Shown one piece after another: positions 34,079-42,734 of a stretch of 64,000 nucleotides of DNA. Source of the stretch: Candidatus Obscuribacterales bacterium (GTDB lineage Bacteria > Cyanobacteriota > Vampirovibrionia > Obscuribacterales > Obscuribacteraceae); contig JAHBVO010000002.1 in the NCBI GenBank assembly GCA_019637435.1, positions 1,589,519 through 1,653,518 on the forward strand, read 5' to 3'. The position numbers were made by a program, and so were the translations under genes. Numbering within the stretch: the stretch's first letter is position 1; every line of letters starts with the position of its first letter. A model generated the notes under the pieces. That model did not search any database and was not told the origin of the DNA. It was given only the letters and a program-made list of their open reading frames with translations.

Positions 34079-34678
34079 ATGCAGCGTGCGCTCAAATATG
34101 CGATTGCGTATTCGATGGTTGTACCTGCGTTGATGAGTCTGAGTTGCGAGACCGCCTCGGCAGAGGTAGATAGCGCTCAAATTCAGAAGCGTAAGACCGT
34201 CATCCATACTTGTCTACTGACTATCTACGTGAGTGAGCGAAAGCGACCACAGGCTCTTGCAGAATACGCTACCTTGATAGGGCTGTCGCCTAACGATCCG
34301 AAGCTCCGGACTCAATACGGTCAATATCTGGCTGCTGGTGGGACGCCTGCTGATTTCTCCGCTGCTGCCGTGCAGTTGGAGAAGGCTGTTCAACTTGATC
34401 CTTCCAACTGTCAGACCCACGGCATTCTTGGAACAATCTATTTGAAAATGAAGAAGCCGGATAAGGCGCTCAATCCTTTAAAGAATGCTGTTTCCTACGG
34501 ATGTAAGGACTACAAGAAGGTCTACGAAGAAACCTGGAAATATATTCAGGACATGAAGAGAATCGAAGAGCAGAAGAAAAAGCAAGCTGAAGCGAAGAAG
34601 TTGCAGCAGCAGCAAAACCCAGGCGGCAAGCCCGGTGCTGCTAAGAAAGGCGACGACGATGATGATGACGATTGGTAA
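34079..34678 (+). CDS. Secreted TPR protein, type B paralogue, with poly-Asp-Trp end
   Basis: 199 residues and clearly a tandem paralogue of the gene just upstream: SAQIQKRKTVIHTCLLTIYV, RPQALAEYATLIGLSPNDPK, QLEKAVQLDPSN, a charged helix and the terminal KKGDDDDDDDW. The signal peptide is in the first 26 residues and contains a Cys (SLSCETASA), so a lipidated form is possible but the lipobox is poor. The ATG at 34079 has GAGG eight bases upstream; the frame extends upstream without support. Confidence 0.8.
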   Translation: MQRALKYAIAYSMVVPALMSLSCETASAEVDSAQIQKRKTVIHTCLLTIYVSERKRPQALAEYATLIGLSPNDPKLRTQYGQYLAAGGTPADFSAAAVQLEKAVQLDPSNCQTHGILGTIYLKMKKPDKALNPLKNAVSYGCKDYKKVYEETWKYIQDMKRIEEQKKKQAEAKKLQQQQNPGGKPGAAKKGDDDDDDDW

Positions 34679-34816
34679 ACGTGCGCGTGCGTGAACCCGT
34701 GGCAACGACAGGGCGCGTCGCTGAAACCTAGGGTTTTCCTCCTGGTTGAATTTCCACACTCTTAGAAAAATGGTTATAGCTTAAGCGGCTTGGCACCGTT
34801 TTGTGGAGTGTGTCTC

Positions 34817-35788
34817 ATGGATAAACTTGGTTTGGCTGGCTTGCTCAGCCTGTCTTTATGCATCTTAGCTGTTCCTGCTTCCCCGACCCGCGCTGCGGAT
34901 GATGTCGGCTTCTATGGGTCAGTAATTACTTCCGGCATCGCGAGAAAGGCTACTAGAGCGTTAAAGAATGGTTCGTATGCCGAAGCTCAATCTGAATACA
35001 GGAAGCTTCTGGGCAAGGACGACGATTTCTACTTTGGTTTTTACGAAGCAAGCCGAAACCTGAAACAGTGGGACCAAGCCACTCTTGCTCTAGAGCAGCT
35101 GTTCGATAAAAGACCGGATCTTAAAAACGAGATGAGTCTGGAGTATGGCGAGTGTTTGTTCAAGTTGAACAGATTCGCTGAGGCGGAGCCGCAGCTCAAG
35201 CTGGCTCTGGCGAAGGTCGAAGAACCTTCTATTTTGCCGGGCAAACTTCGCACTTTGTATGCGAAGAGTGATCCGCCAGAGGCGCCACCTGAAACAGGTC
35301 GAGTCATAGCGTTTCAGCCGCGTGTCGAAACGCCCACGCCAATTCGTGTTCCTCTTTCTGCTGCTGCGGTCAATGAAGACTCAGAAGAGTCGCTCTCGGT
35401 TTTAAACGCATTCATGAAATCTGAGAGTATCGTCGTTGCCGAATTCAAAAGTTTTGAACATGAGGGGCTAGTGACATTCAATAATCCTCCCACCGCGGTT
35501 TATAAAGTAACCGAGATCTTAAAAGGACCGCCACTAAATAAGGTGCTTCCGGTTCGATACGAATTCAGCCGCAAGATAAGCAGTGATGTGAAACCGGCTG
35601 ATTGGAAATGGGATCCGGCGATGATGCCGAAGCCAGGCAGCAAATGGATAATCTTCATTCCGAACTCGGTTCCGATTGCCGGAAAGTTTGAAACTTTCCA
35701 TGGTGCATATGGACGGCAGGAGTTCAACGAAGAAAACCTGGACGAGGTACATCGCATTCGACAGGAACATCAAGGACAGTCGCGATAG
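34817..35788 (+). CDS. Secreted TPR protein, type A paralogue
   Basis: 323 residues. Signal peptide (LAGLLSLSLCILAVPASPTRA), then the marker DDVGFYGSVIT shared with the type A protein at 32364. TPR-like units follow (YAEAQSEYRKLLGKDDDFYF, WDQATLALEQLFDKRPD, NRFAEAEPQLKLALAKV). The C-terminal domain repeats the partner's blocks: SIVVAEFKSFEHEGLVTF, PGSKWIIFIPNSVPIAGK, FETFHGAYGRQEFNEENLDE and IRQEHQGQSR at the end. GGAG precedes the ATG at 34817 by nine bases. It closes the A-B-B'-A' block and converges on the diguanylate cyclase gene. Confidence 0.82.
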   Translation: MDKLGLAGLLSLSLCILAVPASPTRAADDVGFYGSVITSGIARKATRALKNGSYAEAQSEYRKLLGKDDDFYFGFYEASRNLKQWDQATLALEQLFDKRPDLKNEMSLEYGECLFKLNRFAEAEPQLKLALAKVEEPSILPGKLRTLYAKSDPPEAPPETGRVIAFQPRVETPTPIRVPLSAAAVNEDSEESLSVLNAFMKSESIVVAEFKSFEHEGLVTFNNPPTAVYKVTEILKGPPLNKVLPVRYEFSRKISSDVKPADWKWDPAMMPKPGSKWIIFIPNSVPIAGKFETFHGAYGRQEFNEENLDEVHRIRQEHQGQSR

Positions 35789-35805
35789 GTTGGTTGAAAC
35801 TGAGA

Positions 35806-37884
35806 CTAGTGGCTCGCTTTGACTGATGGAACTTCCGCGTCGTCTTCGAAGATGATGCGGTTTCTTCCCTGTTTCTTCGCGATATATAAGCGCTTGTCGG
35901 ATGCTTGAACCAGATCGAAAATCGATTCGCCATCGTCAGGGAAAGTCGCAAGTCCACCGCTGAAACTGCAGTGGAACTCCTGCCCTTCGTCACTGAAGAA
36001 TGGCGTTTCTCTAAACTCTTCGAGTGCGCGTGTGACCGCTTTGTGGATAATCTCTTTTTTCTCTCGGCGGAAAGCTAATATAAATTCTTCTCCGCCCCAT
36101 CTGCCTCTTAGATCATCGACACGAAAACGTCGAGACAGAAGCTGACCTAGACCAGCGAGAACATTGTCGCCGGCGAGGTGACCGTGAGTGTCATTCACCT
36201 TCTTGAAGTGATCTACGTCAAGAAGACAGATACTAAAATTGGTTTTTACGCGTTGCGACTCTGCGAGAATTGCCGACAACTGTTCTGAGAACGCTCGTCT
36301 CAAAAGCAGCCCGGTGATTGTGTCTTTGTCGGATCGTTCTCGCAACATCTTGGCGCGATCGAGACGAACTTTTACGCGAGTCAGTAGTTCTTCATTCACA
36401 ACCGGCTTGGGCAAGTAGTCATCACCACCGCAGCGGAATGCCTCAACGCGCGCCTCTACGCCAGTTTGTCCGGTCAAGAATATAATTGGAAGATCCTGCC
36501 ATCGTGGTATCAATCGCAACATTCGGCAAACTTCGAAACCTGTAACTCCCGGCATCATAACGTCCAGAAGCAGCATGTCCGGCGGAAACTCTTGCATCAC
36601 ATCGAGGATGATATTGGGGTCCGTCAGAGTCCTCACGATCATTCCTTCGTTGCGGAGTACCAGAGCAACTGTGTTTCCGAAGAATTCATCATCATCGCAA
36701 ACCAGAACTCTGGGTCGTCCACCTTGTCGAATCGCGACGAGGTGGTGAACTGCTTTTTCGAGAGAGTCAGACTCAAACGGTTTATCCAGATAGAGCGACG
36801 CGCCGGCATGCGCGCCTTCGACGCGGTCTTTGGTCAGAGCATCGCCGGAGATAAATGCCAGAGGTAAGTTATCGTAGCCTGGCAATGCCCTCAGATCTTT
36901 AGCGAGTTGAAAACCGGAATCAGGTGTTTCAGGAAGAATGTTGATCAACGCAGCATCAAGCGGATAGGCGGAGGCTTTGTCCAGCGCTTCCAATTGGCTG
37001 GTCGCCTTGATAATTTCGACCAGACGCTCTTTGCCCAGATCTTCAACGATCTCGAGAAAACCTTCGTCTTCATCCACGACCATGATGCGTGCCATAGCAG
37101 GTTGATGGTCGCCGGATGATGCGACCTCCTCTTTCCCTTGCACGACTTCCATTACTTCTCGAGCTTCTTCGTCGCCATCAATTTGTGCTTCGACCAATCG
37201 ACGATCGATTTCTGCCCACATCAAGTCGCGCTCGTCTTGCGATTTGTCGGCCATGGCGACGGCTGAATTTTCGATGAATGCCATGTGCTCGCCAACTTTT
37301 CTGAAGCCAAGCGAACCGCCTGTACCTTTGATTTTATGCGCTTGTCCGCGCACTTCATCGAGACTCTCTTTTGATTCCGGCTCTGCTTTCGCTTTTTCAA
37401 TAGCTTGAGCAAGCAGGCTTAGTTTCTCAGGCAAAACTCGTGCATACTTCGACACGAGTGCGAGAAACATCGTCTCGAAGTCCTTCAGCTTTTGCTTCTG
37501 TGCATCGCCACCTTTCTCGGTCGCAAACTGACATTCGACCTGAGCACCGAACACGAATGGAATTAGTGGTTTACTCGCGCTTAAGTTGATATTCCAGTCC
37601 TTTAAAACTGGCTTCACTTCGGACAACTCGGTTTTGTCACCTGCCACGAAAACGACTTCCAGTTCGTGACCGGCTTTTCTGATATCCTCGACCCACTGAA
37701 TTCCGCTTGTGTCTGGCAGAGGCGAGCCTACGATCACGAGATCGGGTTTATCAGCTTCGAGACTTTCTTTTGCAGCTCGACCGTTCTCAGCCTGCACAAC
37801 TTTATGACCTCGACCTTCGAAAGTGGGCGCGATTAACTTTCGGAAGCCCTGGTCCTTATCGACGATTAGTATGGTTTTGGCCAT
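35806..37884 (-). CDS. REC-Hpt-REC-REC-GGDEF diguanylate cyclase
   Basis: 692 residues, soluble. Order: receiver 1 (1-120), Hpt (about 130-240) with His183 in AHKIKGTGG, receiver 2 (265-385), receiver 3 (391-505), GGDEF (515-680). Receiver 1 has Gly53 and receiver 2 has Asn315 where the phospho-Asp belongs, so both are dead. Receiver 3 is intact (Asp441, LLLDVMMPG, and KP at 493-494). The cyclase site is GGEEF (597-601), with a product-inhibition I-site RxxD at 588-591, so it should make cyclic di-GMP and be feedback-inhibited. No sensor kinase gene is adjacent. Confidence 0.92.
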   Translation of the reverse strand: MAKTILIVDKDQGFRKLIAPTFEGRGHKVVQAENGRAAKESLEADKPDLVIVGSPLPDTSGIQWVEDIRKAGHELEVVFVAGDKTELSEVKPVLKDWNINLSASKPLIPFVFGAQVECQFATEKGGDAQKQKLKDFETMFLALVSKYARVLPEKLSLLAQAIEKAKAEPESKESLDEVRGQAHKIKGTGGSLGFRKVGEHMAFIENSAVAMADKSQDERDLMWAEIDRRLVEAQIDGDEEAREVMEVVQGKEEVASSGDHQPAMARIMVVDEDEGFLEIVEDLGKERLVEIIKATSQLEALDKASAYPLDAALINILPETPDSGFQLAKDLRALPGYDNLPLAFISGDALTKDRVEGAHAGASLYLDKPFESDSLEKAVHHLVAIRQGGRPRVLVCDDDEFFGNTVALVLRNEGMIVRTLTDPNIILDVMQEFPPDMLLLDVMMPGVTGFEVCRMLRLIPRWQDLPIIFLTGQTGVEARVEAFRCGGDDYLPKPVVNEELLTRVKVRLDRAKMLRERSDKDTITGLLLRRAFSEQLSAILAESQRVKTNFSICLLDVDHFKKVNDTHGHLAGDNVLAGLGQLLSRRFRVDDLRGRWGGEEFILAFRREKKEIIHKAVTRALEEFRETPFFSDEGQEFHCSFSGGLATFPDDGESIFDLVQASDKRLYIAKKQGRNRIIFEDDAEVPSVKASH

Positions 37885-37939
37885 TAAGCGATCTGCGTGT
37901 TTCTCTAAACGGTTAGATAGAGTCTTATAGTGACTAGGA

Positions 37940-37967
37940 AAAATATACCCACTGAAGCCGAAGTCAA
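37940..37967 (-). promoter_or_regulatory. Candidate sigma-70 promoter of the diguanylate cyclase gene
   Basis: On the minus strand TTGACT (37962-37967) and TATTTT (37940-37945) are 16 bases apart, ending about 55 bases before the ATG at 37884. Tentative, from pattern only. Confidence 0.4.
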
Positions 37968-38052
37968 CTGAGAATGCAGGCGCTTGTTAAGGTCGGCGCG
38001 CTGCTTTTCGCGCTTGCGCGGCTGTTTCTGCTGATAATATTTCGATTACGGT

Positions 38053-39711
38053 TTACAGCGGCAGGTCTGAGCGCATCTTTCGTGGATTTTGCCAACCCAT
38101 TTCGTCGAGCGCTTCATCGAAACCGACGCGCATTCGACTGCAGTAATTGAGCGCAATAATGCATTGCTCGACCTTTAATAACCCCTCTCGAATGAGAGGC
38201 AAACATATGAAGGCTGCATCAACGGTTTTTCTGCTTACCTTGCTGGCTGCTTCAAGAATGCCGACCAGGTCGCCGCCATGTTTCTTCCTCACTTCCAGGG
38301 CGACCTTTATGTCTTCCTCGCTGAGGATGCCGGCGGTCTGCAACAAATCGAACGCCGGTTTCAAATTGCGTTTTGCTCCTGCCGGCGCTCCGCCTGGAGC
38401 GGCTCCTGGTGCGGGCGGCGGTCCTCCAGCAGGTTTGCCTGCCGGTGGGGCCGGTTTTCTCGCCGGCGCCGGAGCGCCCGTCAGAGACGGCGGTTCAAGA
38501 GAAGTGTCATCGGGTGTGAGGTATTGATCGATGTTGCCACCCATGGCGTGAAGGCGCTTCAGAACATGCGGAGCGCGTTCCGGTGACATGCGTTCGTCTC
38601 TGATTAGATCCTGCAGTTTCAGAGCGGCCTCGAGCGTAGGCTCGCTAATCAAGCCGGCTCCCGTCAGCATAGTGCCCAACAACAAGTTTTTGCGCTTGTC
38701 GAGCAATTGATAATCGATCATCTTGGTCATTGGCTCCTGCGGCGCAGGAGCGGGCGCAGGCATCGGTGCCGGCGCATATCCCGGCTGCGGCGGATAGCCT
38801 GGAGCCGGCATCGGCGGCATTTGTTGACCATATGGATACTGCCCGGTTTGACCCTGGGGCGGCTGCGGCGGATAGCCACCGTAGCCGGCGTTCGGCATCG
38901 GTGGCTGGGGCGGAGGATAGCCGCCCATCTGCTGTTGGTAGCCCCCCTGATATTGCTGATTCTGTCCGGAGATCGACTGAGGTGGCTGATTCCCGTATGG
39001 GCTCTGCGGCACATTCGGAAGATTTTGATAGGATGCACCCGGACCGCCCGGCACTGCGCCTGGCATTCCACCGCCCATCCCACCTCCAGGCATGCCGCCG
39101 GGAAGTCCCACTCCGGGTATACCGCCCGGCAATCCAGCGCCCGGCATTCCGCCTGGAAGTCCGGCTCCGGGTAATCCCGTCGAAGAGGGTATGCCACCAG
39201 GCAGACCTGCACCGGGCAAACCTGCTCCAGGCAAACCCCCAGTCGGCATAGCCGGCATTCCGACAGCTGATGTCGAGCCGGAATATGGAGCTGTTTCAGG
39301 AGCTGGTCCGGGCCAACTGTTTTCTTCTTCCTGGTGTTCAGGTCTCAATAGGTCCGGAATCTGGCTGTGAGCCAGAGAGGAATTTTTCGGTGCTGACATC
39401 ACAAGGATGTCGTACATAAATTCGAGATCGCCCGGCGCGAATGACTGGGTCCAAACAACTTTGGAGGCAACGCCATTTTCCTGTTCGTATAGCGTCCATA
39501 CGGGCTCTTCAACAGTCTTCTCCCACTGACACGTGAGTACGAAGGCGGCGTCGCCGACAGCCCAAGGGAGCTCAACCAGGCAGCCTCGACGGCTGGTCGC
39601 CTCCTCGATCATGAATTTCACTTTGCCCATCGATGGGCATCCACTTTCCGGTGGAAGTTTCTGGCGATTGCTCTGTGCGGACGGTTCTTCTTTAGGTTGC
39701 GGTTTGTACAT
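38053..39711 (-). CDS. Pro/Gly-rich protein sharing an N-terminal domain with the DUF4388 protein
   Basis: 552 residues in three parts. Residues about 22-110 (GCPSMGKVKFMIEEA, VWTLYEQENG, LEFMYDILVMS) match the N-terminal domain of the protein at 16295-17917. The centre (about 125-330) is low complexity: LPGAGLPGG/IPG repeats and then Pro/Gln/Gly/Tyr-rich sequence. The C-terminal part has two helical units (RKNLLLGTMLTGAGLISEPT and RNLKPAFDLLQTAGILSEED) joined by a Pro/Ala linker; their spacing recalls the short helical repeats found at the N-termini of type II secretion/pilus ATPases, but that is only a resemblance. No membrane segment. Possibly a scaffold in motility or pilus control. Confidence 0.75.
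   Translation of the reverse strand: MYKPQPKEEPSAQSNRQKLPPESGCPSMGKVKFMIEEATSRRGCLVELPWAVGDAAFVLTCQWEKTVEEPVWTLYEQENGVASKVVWTQSFAPGDLEFMYDILVMSAPKNSSLAHSQIPDLLRPEHQEEENSWPGPAPETAPYSGSTSAVGMPAMPTGGLPGAGLPGAGLPGGIPSSTGLPGAGLPGGMPGAGLPGGIPGVGLPGGMPGGGMGGGMPGAVPGGPGASYQNLPNVPQSPYGNQPPQSISGQNQQYQGGYQQQMGGYPPPQPPMPNAGYGGYPPQPPQGQTGQYPYGQQMPPMPAPGYPPQPGYAPAPMPAPAPAPQEPMTKMIDYQLLDKRKNLLLGTMLTGAGLISEPTLEAALKLQDLIRDERMSPERAPHVLKRLHAMGGNIDQYLTPDDTSLEPPSLTGAPAPARKPAPPAGKPAGGPPPAPGAAPGGAPAGAKRNLKPAFDLLQTAGILSEEDIKVALEVRKKHGGDLVGILEAASKVSRKTVDAAFICLPLIREGLLKVEQCIIALNYCSRMRVGFDEALDEMGWQNPRKMRSDLPL
39051..39260 (-). repeat. Coding repeats for LPGAGLPGG-type sequence
   Basis: Degenerate 12- to 27-bp direct repeats rich in GGCATTCCGCC and CCGGGCAAACC on the plus strand, in frame with the minus-strand gene. 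They encode the Gly-Leu-Pro/Gly-Met-Pro tract in the middle of the protein. Confidence 0.75.
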
Positions 39712-39834
39712 TTTTCGGTTCGCAAATGCCCTTATTTAACTAGATGTCTATGTTATGCCACATGACAGAAAATCTTCGCTCTCTTATGAAGATCTTGATG
39801 ATCACATTTGAGACATGCCTCGTGCGACGGATAA

Positions 39835-41148
39835 TTACGCGTTTTTCGTTGAAACAGGTCTTGAATACTTCGATTCTAGATCGTTCCAACAGTCCATATA
39901 ATCGCTTTGCAGCAGACCTGATTCGACGGCGAATTTTGTCGGTGTATATATCAACGAACTTTCAAACATGAAAGCTAGAGTGTTGTCGATTCGCTGCGGC
40001 ACCAGATTTGCCTGACTGGCCTTATTGAATGTTTGCGCATCCGGTCCATGAGCCGACATACTGTTGTGCAGACTGCCGCCACCAGGCACGAAGCCTTCCA
40101 GCTTCGCGTCGTAAACACCTTCGATCAAGCCCATGTACTCACTCATTATGTTGCGATGGTAGTACGGCGGGCGGAATGTTTTTTCCGCTACCATCCAGCG
40201 CGGCGGGAAAATTACAAAGTCAACGTTCGCGACGCCCGGTAATTCCGAAGGCGATGTGATGACGGTAAAAATCGACGGGTCCGGATGGTCGTAGCTCACG
40301 GTGTTTATGACATTAAACAGACGCAGATCATATTTGTAGGGATAATAATTGCCATGCCATGCCACTACATCGAGTGGCGACCGATCGGTCGTTGCCTGCC
40401 AGAGTTTTCCGCTAAATTTTGCAATCAGCTGAAAATCGCCGCTCTTCTCTTCGTAGGCGGCGACAGGAGCGAGAAAATCTCTTGGATTTGCTAAACCATT
40501 TGCGCCGATTGGACCGAGGTGAGGAAGTTTAAATGGCGGTCCGAAGTTTTCACACACGTAACCACGGGCGGTGGCATCTAAAAGTCCGATTTGAAATTTG
40601 ATACCACGGGGGATGACGCAAATTTCCCAGGGACTGACGTTAAGCACGCCCAGCTCCGTTGCGACTCGCAAGGAGCCGAGTTCAGGCACGATAAGAAAGT
40701 CTCCGTCTGCGTTATAGAAGAAGCGTTCGGTCATCGAAGTATTTGCCGCATAGATATGAACTGCGGAACCCCTGATACTGGCAGCATCACCGTTGCCTGC
40801 CATAGTCACCAAGCCGTCTATGAAATCGGTAGGTTCTTTCGGAATTGGAACCGGATTCCAGCGCAACTGGTCAGGCGAGGCATCCACCTCATTGAACGGT
40901 CGGCTCTTAATTCGGGTCGACGCAAACGGTTTGAATCTCGAATGCCGGACTGAGGGTCTTATCTTGTAGAGCCAGGAGCGTAAGTTTTCATGACGGAGCG
41001 CAACGAACGACGAGCCGCTGAGTTGTTCGGCGTATAAGCCCAAAGGCGCTTCTTGAGGAGAGTTTTGCCCCAATGGCAAGGCCCCCTTCTCCGCCTCGCT
41101 TTCAAAGTGATTGCCAAACCCGGACTGATATTGCAAAGTCTCAGCCAT
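39835..41148 (-). CDS. hmgA: Homogentisate 1,2-dioxygenase
   Basis: 437 residues. Iron-dependent ring opening of homogentisate to maleylacetoacetate in tyrosine/phenylalanine breakdown. The N-terminus YQSGFGNHFESEA and later PPRWMVAEKTFRPPYYHRN and GGGSLHNSMSAHGPD are diagnostic. The iron ligands by family knowledge are His331, Glu337 (HRNIMSE) and His367 (SAHGPD), each offset by four from the human enzyme. The downstream pathway enzymes (maleylacetoacetate isomerase, fumarylacetoacetase) are not in the window, so the gene stands alone. It is divergent from the LRR protein gene. Confidence 0.96.
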   Translation of the reverse strand: MAETLQYQSGFGNHFESEAEKGALPLGQNSPQEAPLGLYAEQLSGSSFVALRHENLRSWLYKIRPSVRHSRFKPFASTRIKSRPFNEVDASPDQLRWNPVPIPKEPTDFIDGLVTMAGNGDAASIRGSAVHIYAANTSMTERFFYNADGDFLIVPELGSLRVATELGVLNVSPWEICVIPRGIKFQIGLLDATARGYVCENFGPPFKLPHLGPIGANGLANPRDFLAPVAAYEEKSGDFQLIAKFSGKLWQATTDRSPLDVVAWHGNYYPYKYDLRLFNVINTVSYDHPDPSIFTVITSPSELPGVANVDFVIFPPRWMVAEKTFRPPYYHRNIMSEYMGLIEGVYDAKLEGFVPGGGSLHNSMSAHGPDAQTFNKASQANLVPQRIDNTLAFMFESSLIYTPTKFAVESGLLQSDYMDCWNDLESKYSRPVSTKNA

Positions 41149-41303
41149 CTTCGCCTCTCTTGATTACTGCTGGAGCGATATTAAGGATACCAATGTTTTA
41201 GATTTCTGATTTAGCAGCCGAAGCTTGAGGTTCGTTTGTGTAAGATAGTCCGGCGCAGCGTTTGTGCACTTGAGAAGATCTGCGCGTGGAGGCTATTTAA
41301 GTT

Positions 41304-42221
41304 TTGAACAGCAAGCAAAAATTTGTTTTTCTATTGGGCGTAGTTGTGATCGCGACTATGGGTCTGTATCCGCCCTGGAAAGAAGCCGGGCCAACCGGGC
41401 TTCCCATCCAGTATGCGCCGATCTTTGCGCCACCCACTCCATTGGATGTGTCCAAAGGTCTTGAAATAGATTTGAAACGCTTGCTTCTCCAGGTTGGTGT
41501 TGCGGCAATACTGACTGGTGGTCTGGTTGCTGCCGGTGCTCCCAATCCCGCTCCAGGGGGTTCGGCTCCTGCTGCACCGCGGGTGCCAATCGAGATCATG
41601 ACACCTCCTAAGAGCCAAACCGAATTTGATCCGGCAAGACTCGATCAGCGTGATGATGATGACGACGAGGAAGAAGAGGAGGACGAAGACGACGACATCG
41701 ACGTCGAAGATGGTCCTAACATTATCCGGTTGCCGGCCGGCAAAACTTATGGTGAGTTTCTTGTCGAGTCTGATGATGATCCCGAGTACTGGGAAACACT
41801 TTCTGCTGCGCGAGGTGTTGTGAAACTGCCGGTTGGCAAACGCGTTCAGCTCGAAGTAAAACGCGGAAAAGACGTTGACTTGTCTTTCGTCTCAATGATT
41901 CCACAAGATAGTTTGTATTCCGTCGATTTGAGTGCATCTGCGATTCGAGATTGGGAAGTTGCGCATCTTCAGCGCCTTACCGACTTGAGAGAGCTGGATT
42001 TATCGAACACGAAAGTGACAAGCTCCGTCATCGGATATCTGAAGGGTTTAGATTCGTTGGAAAAGCTCTGGCTTGATGAAACCCTTGTAGATGACTCGTG
42101 TGTGGAAGACTTGAAGGGGTTGGTAGGGCTGAAGAAATTATCCGTGAAGGGCACGAAGCTCACCACCAATGGTATCAAGAAGCTAGAAGAGTGTTTGACC
42201 GATTGCAAGGTGGAAACCTAG
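41304..42221 (+). CDS. Membrane-anchored LRR protein with an acidic tract
   Basis: 305 residues. The N-terminal hydrophobic segment (FVFLLGVVVIATMGLY) and a second one near 60-80 (LLLQVGVAAILTGGLVAAGA) suggest membrane attachment. Residues about 117-137 are almost purely Asp/Glu. The C-terminal 110 residues form leucine-rich repeats (LQRLTDLRELDLSNTKVT, LDSLEKLWLDETLVDD, LVGLKKLSVKGTKLT), a protein-binding surface. The start is TTG at 41304 with GGAGG at 41288-41292, a rather long spacing. A strong terminator follows. Confidence 0.8.
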   Translation: MNSKQKFVFLLGVVVIATMGLYPPWKEAGPTGLPIQYAPIFAPPTPLDVSKGLEIDLKRLLLQVGVAAILTGGLVAAGAPNPAPGGSAPAAPRVPIEIMTPPKSQTEFDPARLDQRDDDDDEEEEEDEDDDIDVEDGPNIIRLPAGKTYGEFLVESDDDPEYWETLSAARGVVKLPVGKRVQLEVKRGKDVDLSFVSMIPQDSLYSVDLSASAIRDWEVAHLQRLTDLRELDLSNTKVTSSVIGYLKGLDSLEKLWLDETLVDDSCVEDLKGLVGLKKLSVKGTKLTTNGIKKLEECLTDCKVET

Positions 42222-42254
42222 CAAATCAGCATATGCAGCTGTTTTACGTAAAAG

Positions 42255-42285
42255 AAAAGAACCGGTAATTAGAACCGGTTCTTTT
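42255..42285 (+). terminator. Strong rho-independent terminator, probably bidirectional
   Basis: AAAAGAACCGGT (42255-42266) pairs perfectly with ACCGGTTCTTTT (42274-42285): 12 bp with a 7-base loop and T-rich flanks on both strands. It lies between the convergent LRR gene and the small secreted protein gene and can serve both. Confidence 0.9.
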
Positions 42286-42316
42286 TGTCTTCGCTCGGAA
42301 AATACTTTTTCTAGAA

Positions 42317-42601
42317 TCAGTTATTGATGTCATAGGAAGCGGTGATCATCTTGGCCTGAGCATGTTCTGGGTCTTGTTCGATCGCATTCAGTGAATCGAC
42401 ATATGAGTCATAGTCGTCATCTCTAACGGTCGTCGGGATTTGCGTGGTAACGGTTTTGTGAACGAAAGCGATCTGCGTTTTTGGTTTAACTGCCATGTGA
42501 CCGGTGGATGCATGCGCGGCGTTAAGCAGGTTGTATTCGCCGATCGTCGCCATGCCTGCGAGAAATCCGATTAACAGAGTTGCTTTGACACTGACGCGCA
42601 T
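42317..42601 (-). CDS. Small secreted protein of unknown function
   Basis: 94 residues. A signal peptide (SVKATLLIGFLAGMATIGEY) is followed by a short hydrophilic mature part with a Thr/Val strand (VHKTVTTQIPTTV) and acidic DDDYDSYVDSLNAIEQD. The start is the ATG at 42601 with GAGG nine bases upstream; the frame extends 16 codons further without support. Not recognised. Confidence 0.7.
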   Translation of the reverse strand: MRVSVKATLLIGFLAGMATIGEYNLLNAAHASTGHMAVKPKTQIAFVHKTVTTQIPTTVRDDDYDSYVDSLNAIEQDPEHAQAKMITASYDINN

Positions 42602-42734
42602 GATTTTTTTCCTCTTGCCGATACACAAAGGGATAACTATCAGGCTCAATAAATTAGGCGGCAGTAGAATTAAGTCCGATTAAATTTCGAACGCTTTACC
42701 CTTCAAGTCTGGCGCATTCAGACTCCGGAACGTT

